Positions 1 to 8,400 of a DNA stretch of 64,000 bases are shown here, one piece after another. A model generated the notes under the pieces. It was given only the letters and a program-made list of their open reading frames with translations, made no database searches and had not been told where the DNA came from. Source of the DNA: Gaetbulibacter_A aestuarii. GTDB lineage: Bacteria; Bacteroidota; Bacteroidia; Flavobacteriales; Flavobacteriaceae. The first letter of the stretch is position 1. Each line of letters begins with the position of its first letter. The stretch is taken from the NCBI RefSeq assembly GCF_039537665.1, contig NZ_BAABAY010000001.1, positions 1,854,930 through 1,918,929 of the forward strand, written 5' to 3'. The translations under genes and the position numbers were made by a program.

Positions 1-885
1 GTGATTAAATCCAGAATCAACCTGTGCAAACACCGTTGAGGTGGTTTGTTTTACAGCATTAACAGCGGTTAAGAAATATCCTGCTTCACTCACCAGAAAC
101 TTACCGGGTTCAAAAGCAAGGGTTAAATCTTTGCCGTATTCCTTACAAAAGGCGTTGAAACGTTTGGATAATTTATTTCCAAGTTCTTCGATGTTGGTTT
201 CAATATCCCCGGGCTTATAGGGTACTTTAAATCCGGAACCAAAATCGATAAACTCTAAATCCTTAAAATGATTCGCTGTGTCAAAAAGGATTTCGCTGGC
301 ATATAAAAACACTTCAATATCTAAAATATCACTACCTGTATGCATATGAATACCGTTGATGGTCATTTTCGTATTTTCAACAATGCGTAAAATATGTGGG
401 ATCTGATGAATTGAAATACCGAATTTTGAATCGATATGACCAACTGAAATATTGCTATTCCCGCCTGCCATAACATGAGGATTAATGCGAATACACACAG
501 GGATTTCGGGGTGTTTCGTTCCAAATTGTTCCAGTACAGACAGGTTGTCAATATTTATTTTAACGCCCATTTTAGCGGCCGCTTCAATTTCATTTATAGA
601 AACACCGTTTGGCGTAAAAATAATTTGTTCGGGTTTATATCCTGCTTCCAATCCTAATTGAACCTCTTGAATAGAAACCGTGTCTATACCTGCACCTAAA
701 CCTCGTAAATATTTTAGAATTGAAATATTTGAAAGCGCTTTAACGGCATAGTTTACTTGTAACTGTGGTACCTCATTAAAGGCCTTAATAAGTCGGTTGT
801 ATTGTGATGCGATTTTATCGGCATCGTAAACATACAACGGACTTCCGTATTCGTTGGCGATATTAACTAATTGACCTGGCGTCAT
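1..885 (-). CDS. lysA: Diaminopimelate decarboxylase, C-terminal part cut by window edge
   Basis: Final enzyme of lysine biosynthesis: PLP-dependent decarboxylation of meso-diaminopimelate to L-lysine in the cytoplasm. Reading the minus strand from the ATG at 885 gives 295 codons with no stop, running off the left edge. The alanine-racemase-fold barrel is recognisable: VNYAVKALSN carries the PLP lysine, GIHMHTGSDI follows, then FIDFGSGFKVPY, and EPGKFLV near the phosphate-binding region. The family is about 400 residues long, so roughly a quarter is missing. A -7 box TATCTTTG at 903-910 lies 18 bp upstream of the ATG. It is divergent from sucC. The other lysine-pathway gene here, dapD, lies 29 kb away. 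Confidence 0.93.
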   Translation of the reverse strand, partial: MTPGQLVNIANEYGSPLYVYDADKIASQYNRLIKAFNEVPQLQVNYAVKALSNISILKYLRGLGAGIDTVSIQEVQLGLEAGYKPEQIIFTPNGVSINEIEAAAKMGVKINIDNLSVLEQFGTKHPEIPVCIRINPHVMAGGNSNISVGHIDSKFGISIHQIPHILRIVENTKMTINGIHMHTGSDILDIEVFLYASEILFDTANHFKDLEFIDFGSGFKVPYKPGDIETNIEELGNKLSKRFNAFCKEYGKDLTLAFEPGKFLVSEAGYFLTAVNAVKQTTSTVFAQVDSGFNH

Positions 886-902
886 GGATTTTAATTTTTT
901 GT

Positions 903-910
903 CAAAGATA
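903..910 (-). promoter_or_regulatory. -7 box of the lysA promoter
   Basis: TATCTTTG on the minus strand matches the Bacteroidota consensus TAnnTTTG and sits 17 bp from the lysA ATG. No good -33 TTG was found at 17-23 bp spacing. Confidence 0.5.
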
Positions 911-1001
911 TTTTATTCACCTCAATAAAAAATAAATACTTCAATTATTATACAATTTAAACATTTTGTTAATTAAATAACAATTTAGTGTGGGTTGATA
1001 T

Positions 1002-1017
1002 ACGAAAAAGTTTTCGT
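1002..1017. promoter_or_regulatory. Inverted repeat between lysA and sucC
   Basis: ACGAAAA-AG-TTTTCGT is a perfect 7-bp inverted repeat in the divergent promoter region, about 35 bp upstream of the sucC -7 box. It could be an operator, but no regulator can be named. Confidence 0.3.
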
Positions 1018-1050
1018 TCCTATTTATTAGGGTAAGTAAGTGGTATTATT

Positions 1051-1058
1051 TACCTTTG
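1051..1058 (+). promoter_or_regulatory. -7 box of the sucC promoter
   Basis: TACCTTTG matches TAnnTTTG. It lies inside the upstream extension of the open frame (which could begin at 1040), and this supports the downstream ATG at 1085 as the true sucC start. Confidence 0.6.
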
Positions 1059-1084
1059 CAACTCTTAAAACGATTAAGCAAGTT

Positions 1085-2275
1085 ATGAATTTACACGAAT
1101 ACCAAGGTAAAGAAATATTAAGCAGTTTCGGCGTGCGTGTGCAACGCGGAATTGTAGCCCAAAATGCTAACGAAGCTGTTACCGCAGCAAAACAATTAAC
1201 CTCTGAAACAGGCACGAAGTGGTACGTTATTAAAGCCCAGGTTCATGCCGGTGGACGTGGAAAAGGCGGTGGTGTTAAACTGGCTAAGAATTTAAAGGAA
1301 GTTGAAGACATAGCAGGGCAAATTATTGGTATGCGCCTTGTTACTCCGCAAACTTCAGCTGAGGGTAAAAAGGTTCATCAGGTATTAATTGCTGAAGATG
1401 TTTACTATCCCGGTGAAAGTGAGCCGAGTGAATTTTATATGTCTGTCCTATTAAACAGAGCTACCGGTCGTAACATGATCATGTATTCAACTGAAGGTGG
1501 AATGGATATTGAAACTGTTGCTGAAAAAACACCACATTTAATTTTTAATGAAGAAATCGATCCTACCGTAGGTTTATTACCATTCCAGGCCAGACGGATT
1601 GCTTTCAATCTGGGATTATCCGGTACAGCCTTCAAGGAAATGACAAAATTCGTTTCTGCGCTATATACGGCTTATGTTAAATCTGATTCTTCTTTATTCG
1701 AGATCAATCCTGTTTTGAAAACCAGTGATAATAAAATAATGGCTGTGGATGCGAAGGTAACTATCGATGATAATGCGTTATACAGACACAAGGATTACGT
1801 AAACTTAAGAGATTTACGAGAAGAGAACCCTATTGAAGTTGAAGCCAAGGAAGTTGGTTTGAATTATGTAGACCTTGACGGAAACGTTGGTTGTATGGTT
1901 AATGGTGCCGGATTAGCAATGGCTACAATGGACTTGATCAAACAAGCCGGAGGTGAGCCTGCAAACTTCCTGGATGTGGGAGGTACTGCGGATGCTGCGC
2001 GTGTTGAGGCCGCTTTTAAAATTATATTGAAAGATCCGAATGTTAAAGCGATTTTGATCAATATCTTTGGTGGCATTGTACGTTGTGATCGTGTTGCGCA
2101 GGGAGTAATTGATGCCTATAAGAATATGAAATCCATTAACGTTCCAATTATCGTACGTTTACAAGGAACAAATGCCGATATCGCGAAAGAGCTTATTGAT
2201 AATTCAGGTTTAGATGTACTTAGTGCTACAGAATTTCAAGAAGCCGCAGATAAGGTACAAAAGGTTTTAGCCTAA
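1085..2275 (+). CDS. sucC: Succinate-CoA ligase [ADP-forming] subunit beta
   Basis: TCA-cycle enzyme; the beta subunit binds nucleotide and pairs with SucD (not in this window) to interconvert succinyl-CoA and succinate with substrate-level phosphorylation. The frame opens at 1040, but the family start MNLHEYQGKEIL is at 1085 and a -7 box lies between the two, so I use 1085 (396 aa, normal length). An N-terminal ATP-grasp domain covers about residues 1-240 (VIKAQVHAGGRGKGGGVK; FEINPVL). A C-terminal CoA-ligase domain has DLDGNVGCMVNGAGLAMATMD, FLDVGGTA and INIFGGIVRCD, where the family's nucleotide and ligand loops lie. A strong terminator follows 30 bp after the stop. Confidence 0.97.
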   Translation: MNLHEYQGKEILSSFGVRVQRGIVAQNANEAVTAAKQLTSETGTKWYVIKAQVHAGGRGKGGGVKLAKNLKEVEDIAGQIIGMRLVTPQTSAEGKKVHQVLIAEDVYYPGESEPSEFYMSVLLNRATGRNMIMYSTEGGMDIETVAEKTPHLIFNEEIDPTVGLLPFQARRIAFNLGLSGTAFKEMTKFVSALYTAYVKSDSSLFEINPVLKTSDNKIMAVDAKVTIDDNALYRHKDYVNLRDLREENPIEVEAKEVGLNYVDLDGNVGCMVNGAGLAMATMDLIKQAGGEPANFLDVGGTADAARVEAAFKIILKDPNVKAILINIFGGIVRCDRVAQGVIDAYKNMKSINVPIIVRLQGTNADIAKELIDNSGLDVLSATEFQEAADKVQKVLA

Positions 2276-2305
2276 GAGGAAAATAAATTCAGAAATAAAT
2301 AGAGG

Positions 2306-2335
2306 AGAGCAACAATTAATTGTTGCTCTTTTTTT
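2306..2335. terminator. Terminator between convergent sucC and the DUF1456 gene
   Basis: A perfect 24-nt palindrome (2306-2329, left arm AGAGCAACAATT) is followed on the plus strand by six or more T residues. The stop codon of the convergent minus-strand gene (2316-2318) lies inside the stem. The T-tract favours termination of sucC. Confidence 0.85.
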
Positions 2336-2582
2336 GTGCTTTGGTTTTTTCTTTTTCTGGCATCGGGCCTCGTAAATGGATCACTAATCCATTTAGAAAA
2401 TTTCTTAAAATCTGATCGCCACATTCTACATATTTTGGATGATCTTCCCGTCTGAAAAATGCGCCTAATTCACTTTTCGAAATTCGAAAATCAACCAGAC
2501 CTAAAATGGTTACAATATCATCGTCACGAAGTTTAAGCGCTACACGTAATTTTTTTAAAATATCATTGTTTGTTAATGCCAT
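2316..2582 (-). CDS. DUF1456 (YehS-like) family protein, single domain
   Basis: Small cytoplasmic protein of 88 aa. It begins MALTNNDILKKLRVALKLRD, the typical DUF1456 opening, continues with ISKSELGAFFRREDHPKY and LRNFLNGLVIHLRG, and ends in a Lys-rich tail. The enterobacterial relative YehS carries two such domains in about 150 aa; this protein has one. Function is not established for the family. A -7 box TATCTTTG (2662-2669) lies about 80 bp upstream of the ATG. The stop codon lies inside the sucC terminator. Confidence 0.8.
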   Translation of the reverse strand: MALTNNDILKKLRVALKLRDDDIVTILGLVDFRISKSELGAFFRREDHPKYVECGDQILRNFLNGLVIHLRGPMPEKEKTKAQKKSNN

Positions 2583-2945
2583 TCTTGTCGTTTCTTTTGG
2601 TTTTGCATTTCATCGATTTTTAATCGTCTAATTCAAAAATCTGACGTTTTGCTATGTTTTACAAAGATACGTGAACTAGTTTGAAAAAAAATCTGTAGTA
2701 CAATTTATATAAAAATTTTATAATTCATTGAAAATCAAATAAATAAATTTAAACAAAAAAGAAAAAGTCGGTGAGCTCCAAATGATAAAATGCATTTTTT
2801 TTAGACGAATTTATTGTGGAGGAGATGAAATAAATAAATTAAACGATTAAATACGCTCGTATTTTCGATAAGTGACAATATATCAACGATTAAGAATTGG
2901 TTCTTCTTCTTAACTTTAAGTTGTAAATTAATTAATCCCCTCAAT
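2583..2945. other. 363-bp AT-rich divergent intergenic region
   Basis: It separates the DUF1456 gene (minus) from the TerB-like gene (plus). Visible elements are the -7 box TATCTTTG at 2662-2669 on the minus strand and one exact copy of the recurrent 14-mer TGCATTTCATCGAT at 2604-2617. I see no small gene or RNA structure in the remainder. Confidence 0.6.
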
Positions 2946-3356
2946 ATGGTTAATCGAGTAGAAAAGCTAAGCCTATTATCGGAAATGATAGCCTTTGCGA
3001 AATTTGATAAAGAAATTAAACGCCTGGAATACAATTTTCTATTAGGTGTTGCCAAACAACTAGAAATCACGCGAGAGGATTTTGATTATTTAATTGATAA
3101 TCCCGTTTCATATATTCATTTAAAATCTCATAGTGAGCGTATTGTTCAGTTTCATCGATTAGTTTTATTAATGAATATTGAAAACCAAAGCGAAGAAAAT
3201 CAAAGACAAGGTGTGGTTAAATTATATAATTTTGGATTACGCATGGGTTTGAGTCATGAAGCTATTACCAAGGTTTTGGATCTCATGGAAAGTTTCCCTA
3301 ATAAAATTGTACCACCGGATGTACTTATAGATGTGTTTAAAACACAGTACAATTAA
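2946..3356 (+). CDS. TerB-like helical protein
   Basis: Cytoplasmic all-helical protein of 136 aa. The opening EKLSLLSEMIAFAKFDKEIK followed by EYNFLLGVAKQLEI resembles the TerB/tellurite-resistance fold, in which an acidic motif sits between helices. The C-terminus (FGLRMGLSHEAITKVLDLME, then PPDVLIDVFKTQYN) is typical of a family common next to uvrB in Flavobacteriia. I recall database entries of this family mislabelled as excinuclease subunit B; nothing in the sequence resembles UvrB. Function unknown. It is convergent with uvrB, separated by a hairpin. Confidence 0.7.
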   Translation: MVNRVEKLSLLSEMIAFAKFDKEIKRLEYNFLLGVAKQLEITREDFDYLIDNPVSYIHLKSHSERIVQFHRLVLLMNIENQSEENQRQGVVKLYNFGLRMGLSHEAITKVLDLMESFPNKIVPPDVLIDVFKTQYN

Positions 3357-3405
3357 AATATTTGCTAAGATTAATTAAATGTGTTGAATCCTTTATGGAT
3401 ATTAC

Positions 3406-3436
3406 GAAAAGCTAGAAGTTATACTTTTAGCTTTTC
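3406..3436. terminator. Hairpin between the convergent TerB-like gene and uvrB
   Basis: A 13-bp stem with one G-T pair: GAAAAGCTAGAAG (3406-3418), loop TTATA, CTTTTAGCTTTTC (3424-3436). It overlaps the uvrB stop codon. A short T-run starts a few bases later on the plus strand, so terminator strength is uncertain. Confidence 0.5.
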
Positions 3437-5422
3437 TAGTTTTTCCCGGTAACCCTTTATTTCATCCCGAAGCTGAGCAGCAACTATAAAGTCTAAAGCT
3501 TTAGCCGCTTCCTCCATCATTTTTCGTTTTTGCTTAATTTTCTTTTCCAGCTCTGGTTTTGTTAAATACTCACTTTCCGGCTCGGCCGCTTTTGCAGCTT
3601 CCAGTTCATATTTGTAAGTACTCACTGAATTTTTGGCTAAAGCATTATCTAAGGTTTTGTTTAGAGCTTTTGGAGTGATATTGTGCTCCGAATTGTAAGC
3701 TATTTGTTTATCGCGGCGGTAGTTCGTCTCGTCAATAGTTTTTTGCATGCTGTTCGTAATTTTATCTGCATACATAATGGCCTTACCATTAAGGTTTCTG
3801 GCTGCTCTACCAACGGTTTGTGTTAAGGATCGAGCAGATCTTAAAAACCCTTCTTTATCGGCGTCAAGAATGGCTACCAGAGATACTTCCGGAAGGTCCA
3901 GACCTTCACGTAGTAAATTTACCCCTACCAACACATCGAAAAGCCCTTTACGCAGATCCTGCATGATCTCTACACGCTCAAGGGTATCAACATCACTATG
4001 GATATAACGACAACGAATCTGAATACGCTCCAAGTATTTTGTGAGTTCCTCGGCCATGCGTTTGGTTAGAGTTGTAACCAATGTACGTTCATCTTTTTCA
4101 ACGCGAAGTTGAATTTCCTCAATAAGATCATCAATTTGATTCAGGCTCGGGCGCACTTCAATTACAGGATCCAGTAAACCAGTAGGACGGATCACTTGTT
4201 CCACATAAACGCCACCGGTTTTTTGAAGCTCATAATCAGCCGGTGTGGCACTCACATAAATAACCTGATTCTGCAGCGCCTCAAATTCTTCAAATTTTAA
4301 AGGACGATTATCCATGGCCGCTGGTAAACGGAAGCCATATTCTACCAAATTTTCCTTTCTGCTACGGTCTCCACCGTACATAGCATGAACCTGAGAAATA
4401 GTGACATGACTTTCATCAACTACCATTAAATAATCATCCGGGAAATAATCAAGCAAGCAGAAAGGTCGTGTTCCCGGAGCACGCCCGTCCAAATAGCGTG
4501 AATAATTTTCAATACCGGAGCAATAGCCTAACTCCCGGATCATTTCCAGATCGAATTCTGTACGTTCTTTTAAACGTTTTGCTTCTAAATGTTTACCAAT
4601 CTCCTTGAAATAGTCATACTGTTTTACCAGATCATCCTGAATATCTTTAATGGCATTTTGCAAAACCTCTGGTGAAGTAACAAACATATTCGCCGGATAA
4701 ATATTGAGTCGATCATATTTTTCGATGACTTCATTCGTTTGGATATCGAAAGCTTCAATAGCTTCAATTTCATCACCAAAAAAATGAATTCTGAAGGCAT
4801 CATCAGCATAACTTGGGAAAATATCAACGGTATCGCCTTTTATTCTAAAATTACCATGGTTGAAGTCGGCCTCCGTTCTGGAGTATAAACTTTGAACCAG
4901 TCGGTGCAATAATTCGGTTCTTGAGATTTCCTGATCCCTTTTTAAAGTAATCACATTCTTTTGAAATTCAATAGGATTACCAATACCGTACAAACAGGAT
5001 ACCGAGGCTACCACCAGAACATCACGCCTTCCTGAAAGTAGTGAAGACGTGGTGCTGAGCCGCATTTTTTCTATTTCTTCATTAATAGAAAGGTCTTTTT
5101 CAATGTAAACCCCGGTTACAGGAATATAGGCTTCCGGTTGATAATAATCGTAGTACGACACAAAATACTCTACCGCATTATCAGGAAAGAATTGTTTGAA
5201 CTCCGAATATAATTGGGCTGCCAGTGTTTTATTATGAGCAAGAACCAGCGTAGGGCGCTGCACTTCCTGAATTACATTAGCTACGGTAAAGGTTTTACCC
5301 GAACCGGTTACGCCAAGAAGTGTTTGGTATTTTTCATTACTATTTATGCCTTCGGCTAATTGGTTAATTGCTTCAGGTTGATCGCCGGTGGGCTCGAATC
5401 CAGATTTTATTTTGAATTTCAT
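3419..5422 (-). CDS. uvrB: Excinuclease ABC subunit B
   Basis: Damage-verification helicase of nucleotide excision repair; works with UvrA and UvrC. The length of 667 aa is normal. Visible motifs: Walker A GVTGSGKT (about residues 38-45), the beta-hairpin region VEYFVSYYDYYQPEAYIP with its tyrosines, the helicase box around VVDESHVTIS, QVIYVSATPADYE, and motif VI region QTVGRAARNLNG. A C-terminal UVR motif (KPELEKKIKQKRKMMEEAAK onward) binds UvrC. A candidate -7 box TAATTTTG at 5427-5434 lies so close to the ATG that a transcript from it would be nearly leaderless. The gene follows the 1719-aa surface protein gene by 25 bp. Confidence 0.98.
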   Translation of the reverse strand: MKFKIKSGFEPTGDQPEAINQLAEGINSNEKYQTLLGVTGSGKTFTVANVIQEVQRPTLVLAHNKTLAAQLYSEFKQFFPDNAVEYFVSYYDYYQPEAYIPVTGVYIEKDLSINEEIEKMRLSTTSSLLSGRRDVLVVASVSCLYGIGNPIEFQKNVITLKRDQEISRTELLHRLVQSLYSRTEADFNHGNFRIKGDTVDIFPSYADDAFRIHFFGDEIEAIEAFDIQTNEVIEKYDRLNIYPANMFVTSPEVLQNAIKDIQDDLVKQYDYFKEIGKHLEAKRLKERTEFDLEMIRELGYCSGIENYSRYLDGRAPGTRPFCLLDYFPDDYLMVVDESHVTISQVHAMYGGDRSRKENLVEYGFRLPAAMDNRPLKFEEFEALQNQVIYVSATPADYELQKTGGVYVEQVIRPTGLLDPVIEVRPSLNQIDDLIEEIQLRVEKDERTLVTTLTKRMAEELTKYLERIQIRCRYIHSDVDTLERVEIMQDLRKGLFDVLVGVNLLREGLDLPEVSLVAILDADKEGFLRSARSLTQTVGRAARNLNGKAIMYADKITNSMQKTIDETNYRRDKQIAYNSEHNITPKALNKTLDNALAKNSVSTYKYELEAAKAAEPESEYLTKPELEKKIKQKRKMMEEAAKALDFIVAAQLRDEIKGYREKLEKLKV

Positions 5423-5447
5423 TTAGCAAAATTAAACAAAATAAGTC

Positions 5448-8400
5448 TTATCGTTTCAACGCAAAATGACCTCCAAAAATACGTCCATCTTGAAGTTGTA
5501 CTTTAAACCAATAATCGTTGGCAGGCATGGGACGTCCTTTGAAGGTACCATCCCAACCGGGCGAGGTTGCCAAGAGTTGTTTTAGTAATTTTCCGTAGCG
5601 ATCATAAATAGAAATTATACTATTAGGTTGCACATTGCTACTGATGCCTCTGATTTGCCAAAGATCGTTAACGCCATCGCCATTTGGTGTGAAATATTTT
5701 GGATGACCAACAACGGAAATAGGTATTTCTATCGAACCACAGATAGCATCTCGAATAATAAGGGTGTAGAATCCTCCGCGTACATTCGTGAATACAGGTT
5801 CTGATTGAAAACTTAAAAAACCTGTATTTTCCTCTTGTAAAGCGAATTCATATTGTCCGCGACCAATATTATCAGTATTAATAGTTATGGTATTGTTTTC
5901 CGAAATATCAACAATGGATACATCATCAATAGTTGTTTTAGCCAATTCCGAAGCCTGGACATCAATTGTTCGGGTTCTTGAACAATTACTACCATCGGTT
6001 TTAGTTAAAGTAACAGTGTAAATTCCCGGAGAGCTTACATTATCCAAAACAGGGTTATTAGAAATCAGGTTTCCTTCGAAATACCACTCATAATCAAAAG
6101 TTTCAGAAGGATTTGCTTCCAGAGGATCGAGCGTAATTACAAAGGTTGGATCGGAGGTACAAACAATTCTTGGACTTTCAACAGAAAATTCAGGTAAAGG
6201 ATTTACCACTAAATCTACAAAAGTAGTGGCTATGCATGTTGTGTTAATCGGATTGATAACATCTACCTGAATACTTTGATTGGAACTTATTAAAGGATTT
6301 GGCAGGGTAGTAGCTTGATTAATTTGTTGTCCGTTTTCATCGATGTAGTTGTAAAAAATATCCATATTAGATTGATTACCTAAAATGGTTGAACCTAGAT
6401 TTGTTGTATCAAAAGGATAACGCCCATCATCATCAATATCACCGGCATCTCCATCGCAAACGATTATGGGACTCACAGGATAGGCTATGGGTTGTTCATC
6501 AACAATAAAATCAAGGGTTGTTTCGTCGTAACAAGGACCATCAGGATCTGATGTCGTACTGTTAGTTACCCGAATGGTTATAGTCTGGGATGCTGTAAAG
6601 AAGGGGTTAGGTAAGGGGCTTGGGAGCGAATTACCTGATTGGTCGGTGTAGCTTATTGTGACATCAGTCGGATCTTGATTTCCTAGAATGGTGGACTCAA
6701 TATTTGAAGTGTCAAAAGGAAAAATTCCATCAGTATCGTCATCACATTGCCTGTCTATGGTTACGGAATTTGCAACAGGTAGCGGCTCTACAGTTAAAAG
6801 AATATGAGGACCGAGACCTAAGCAATCATTCGAAATTTCACTATCGATTCGAACATAAATATATTGTGAATTTGGGTATCCAATATTGCGATAATTTGTA
6901 ATATCGGTTATTTCATTTTCTTCCGCCAGAGCATCGGCCTCATTTCTATAATAACGAGGTGGTGCTGGATTTTGCCCTACCGGAATTAAATTTCTAATGG
7001 TCGTATCTGCTGCACTAAAGTCAAAAGTGGAAATACCATCTCGATCGTTGTTTTCAGCTGTATCATTGCCGTTGATATCCAAAAAGTCGTCGCATTCATT
7101 ATAACTTATTAAAAAGTTTGATGGAATAGATGTAGAGGAAACTTTCAGTTGCAGTTCAGCCGTACTCGAACAGTTGAAAATATTTTCTACACGTACCCAA
7201 ACAATGTCATTACTGATTGTTCTGTTTTCAAAAGTAGTCGGATTTGAAATGTATTCTGGTCTGGCAGGATCACCGGCTATGGCAGCGGCCTCAGTTGTGT
7301 AATACGAAAAGGTTTCGTTAGCCGCATTTGATGAAATTTTATCATTAGCTTCAGTTAAATTAAAATAACTGTATCCCAAAGTATTCAAATCATCATCATC
7401 ACATTGGATCAATTCGACGGGCGAATTTAACCCGGGTAATGCATTTACAGTGAGGATCATGACATCTGAATACAAACCACATCCATTTCCCAAACGATTT
7501 AAAAAAGCTCTGTAATTATAATTGTTAAATGCAAGTGGCGTATTGGTAATTAGTAAACTATTGGTTTGGGAATCACTATAATTGGCATCATCTACGATGG
7601 TATTCCAGGTGAGACCACCATCCGTGGAAACTTCCCATTGAATGGAATCGTAACTTGAGGAGACCAGGGAAATATTATTATCTGAACCTTCACAAACAGC
7701 TATATCACCAGGTTGAACATCTATGGTTATTGGTGCTGCAATTAAAAAGTCAGGATTCGGATTCGTGTAACCATCGGAAGCATTATTTACCAAACCTTGG
7801 GTATTTATGGTTGGCGGATTATCTCCTAAATAATTATCACCATTGCCATCGGAGAAATCGGCTTCAATAACATCACTGCAGCCATCGCCATCACTGTCAG
7901 AATCCATATAACTGTAAATAGCATCGCTTTCTGAATCATTTGGTTGGTAGGCTAATTGATTACTGTCCGCCGCAGATTCTGCATTATCATCCCAGCCATT
8001 TGATCCGTAAGGACCATCAACCATGCCATCTGAATTAGAATCATTCACCAGGGTGAAAGCTCCCGATTCAATCCAATCGAAAATACCGTCATTATCACTA
8101 TCCAAATCGTAAACATCCCATACGCCATCGCTATCTGTGTCTAATGCAGAAGCATTGATGTCGAAAACATCATCTAATCCATCTTGATTACTATCAATTC
8201 CTGAAAAGGTTAAAAGCGTTCCCGTAAATTCAAGAAAATCAGGTAGGGCATCGTTATCACTATCCAGGTCCAGAGCGTCCTGAATACCATCGCCATCGGT
8301 ATCACGGGCTACACAGGTAGCCACAATTTGAAATACGGCTTGTTTACTTTCTATATCTGAAGTATTGGTGTGAATATAGGTTACACTATCTACATTGTTC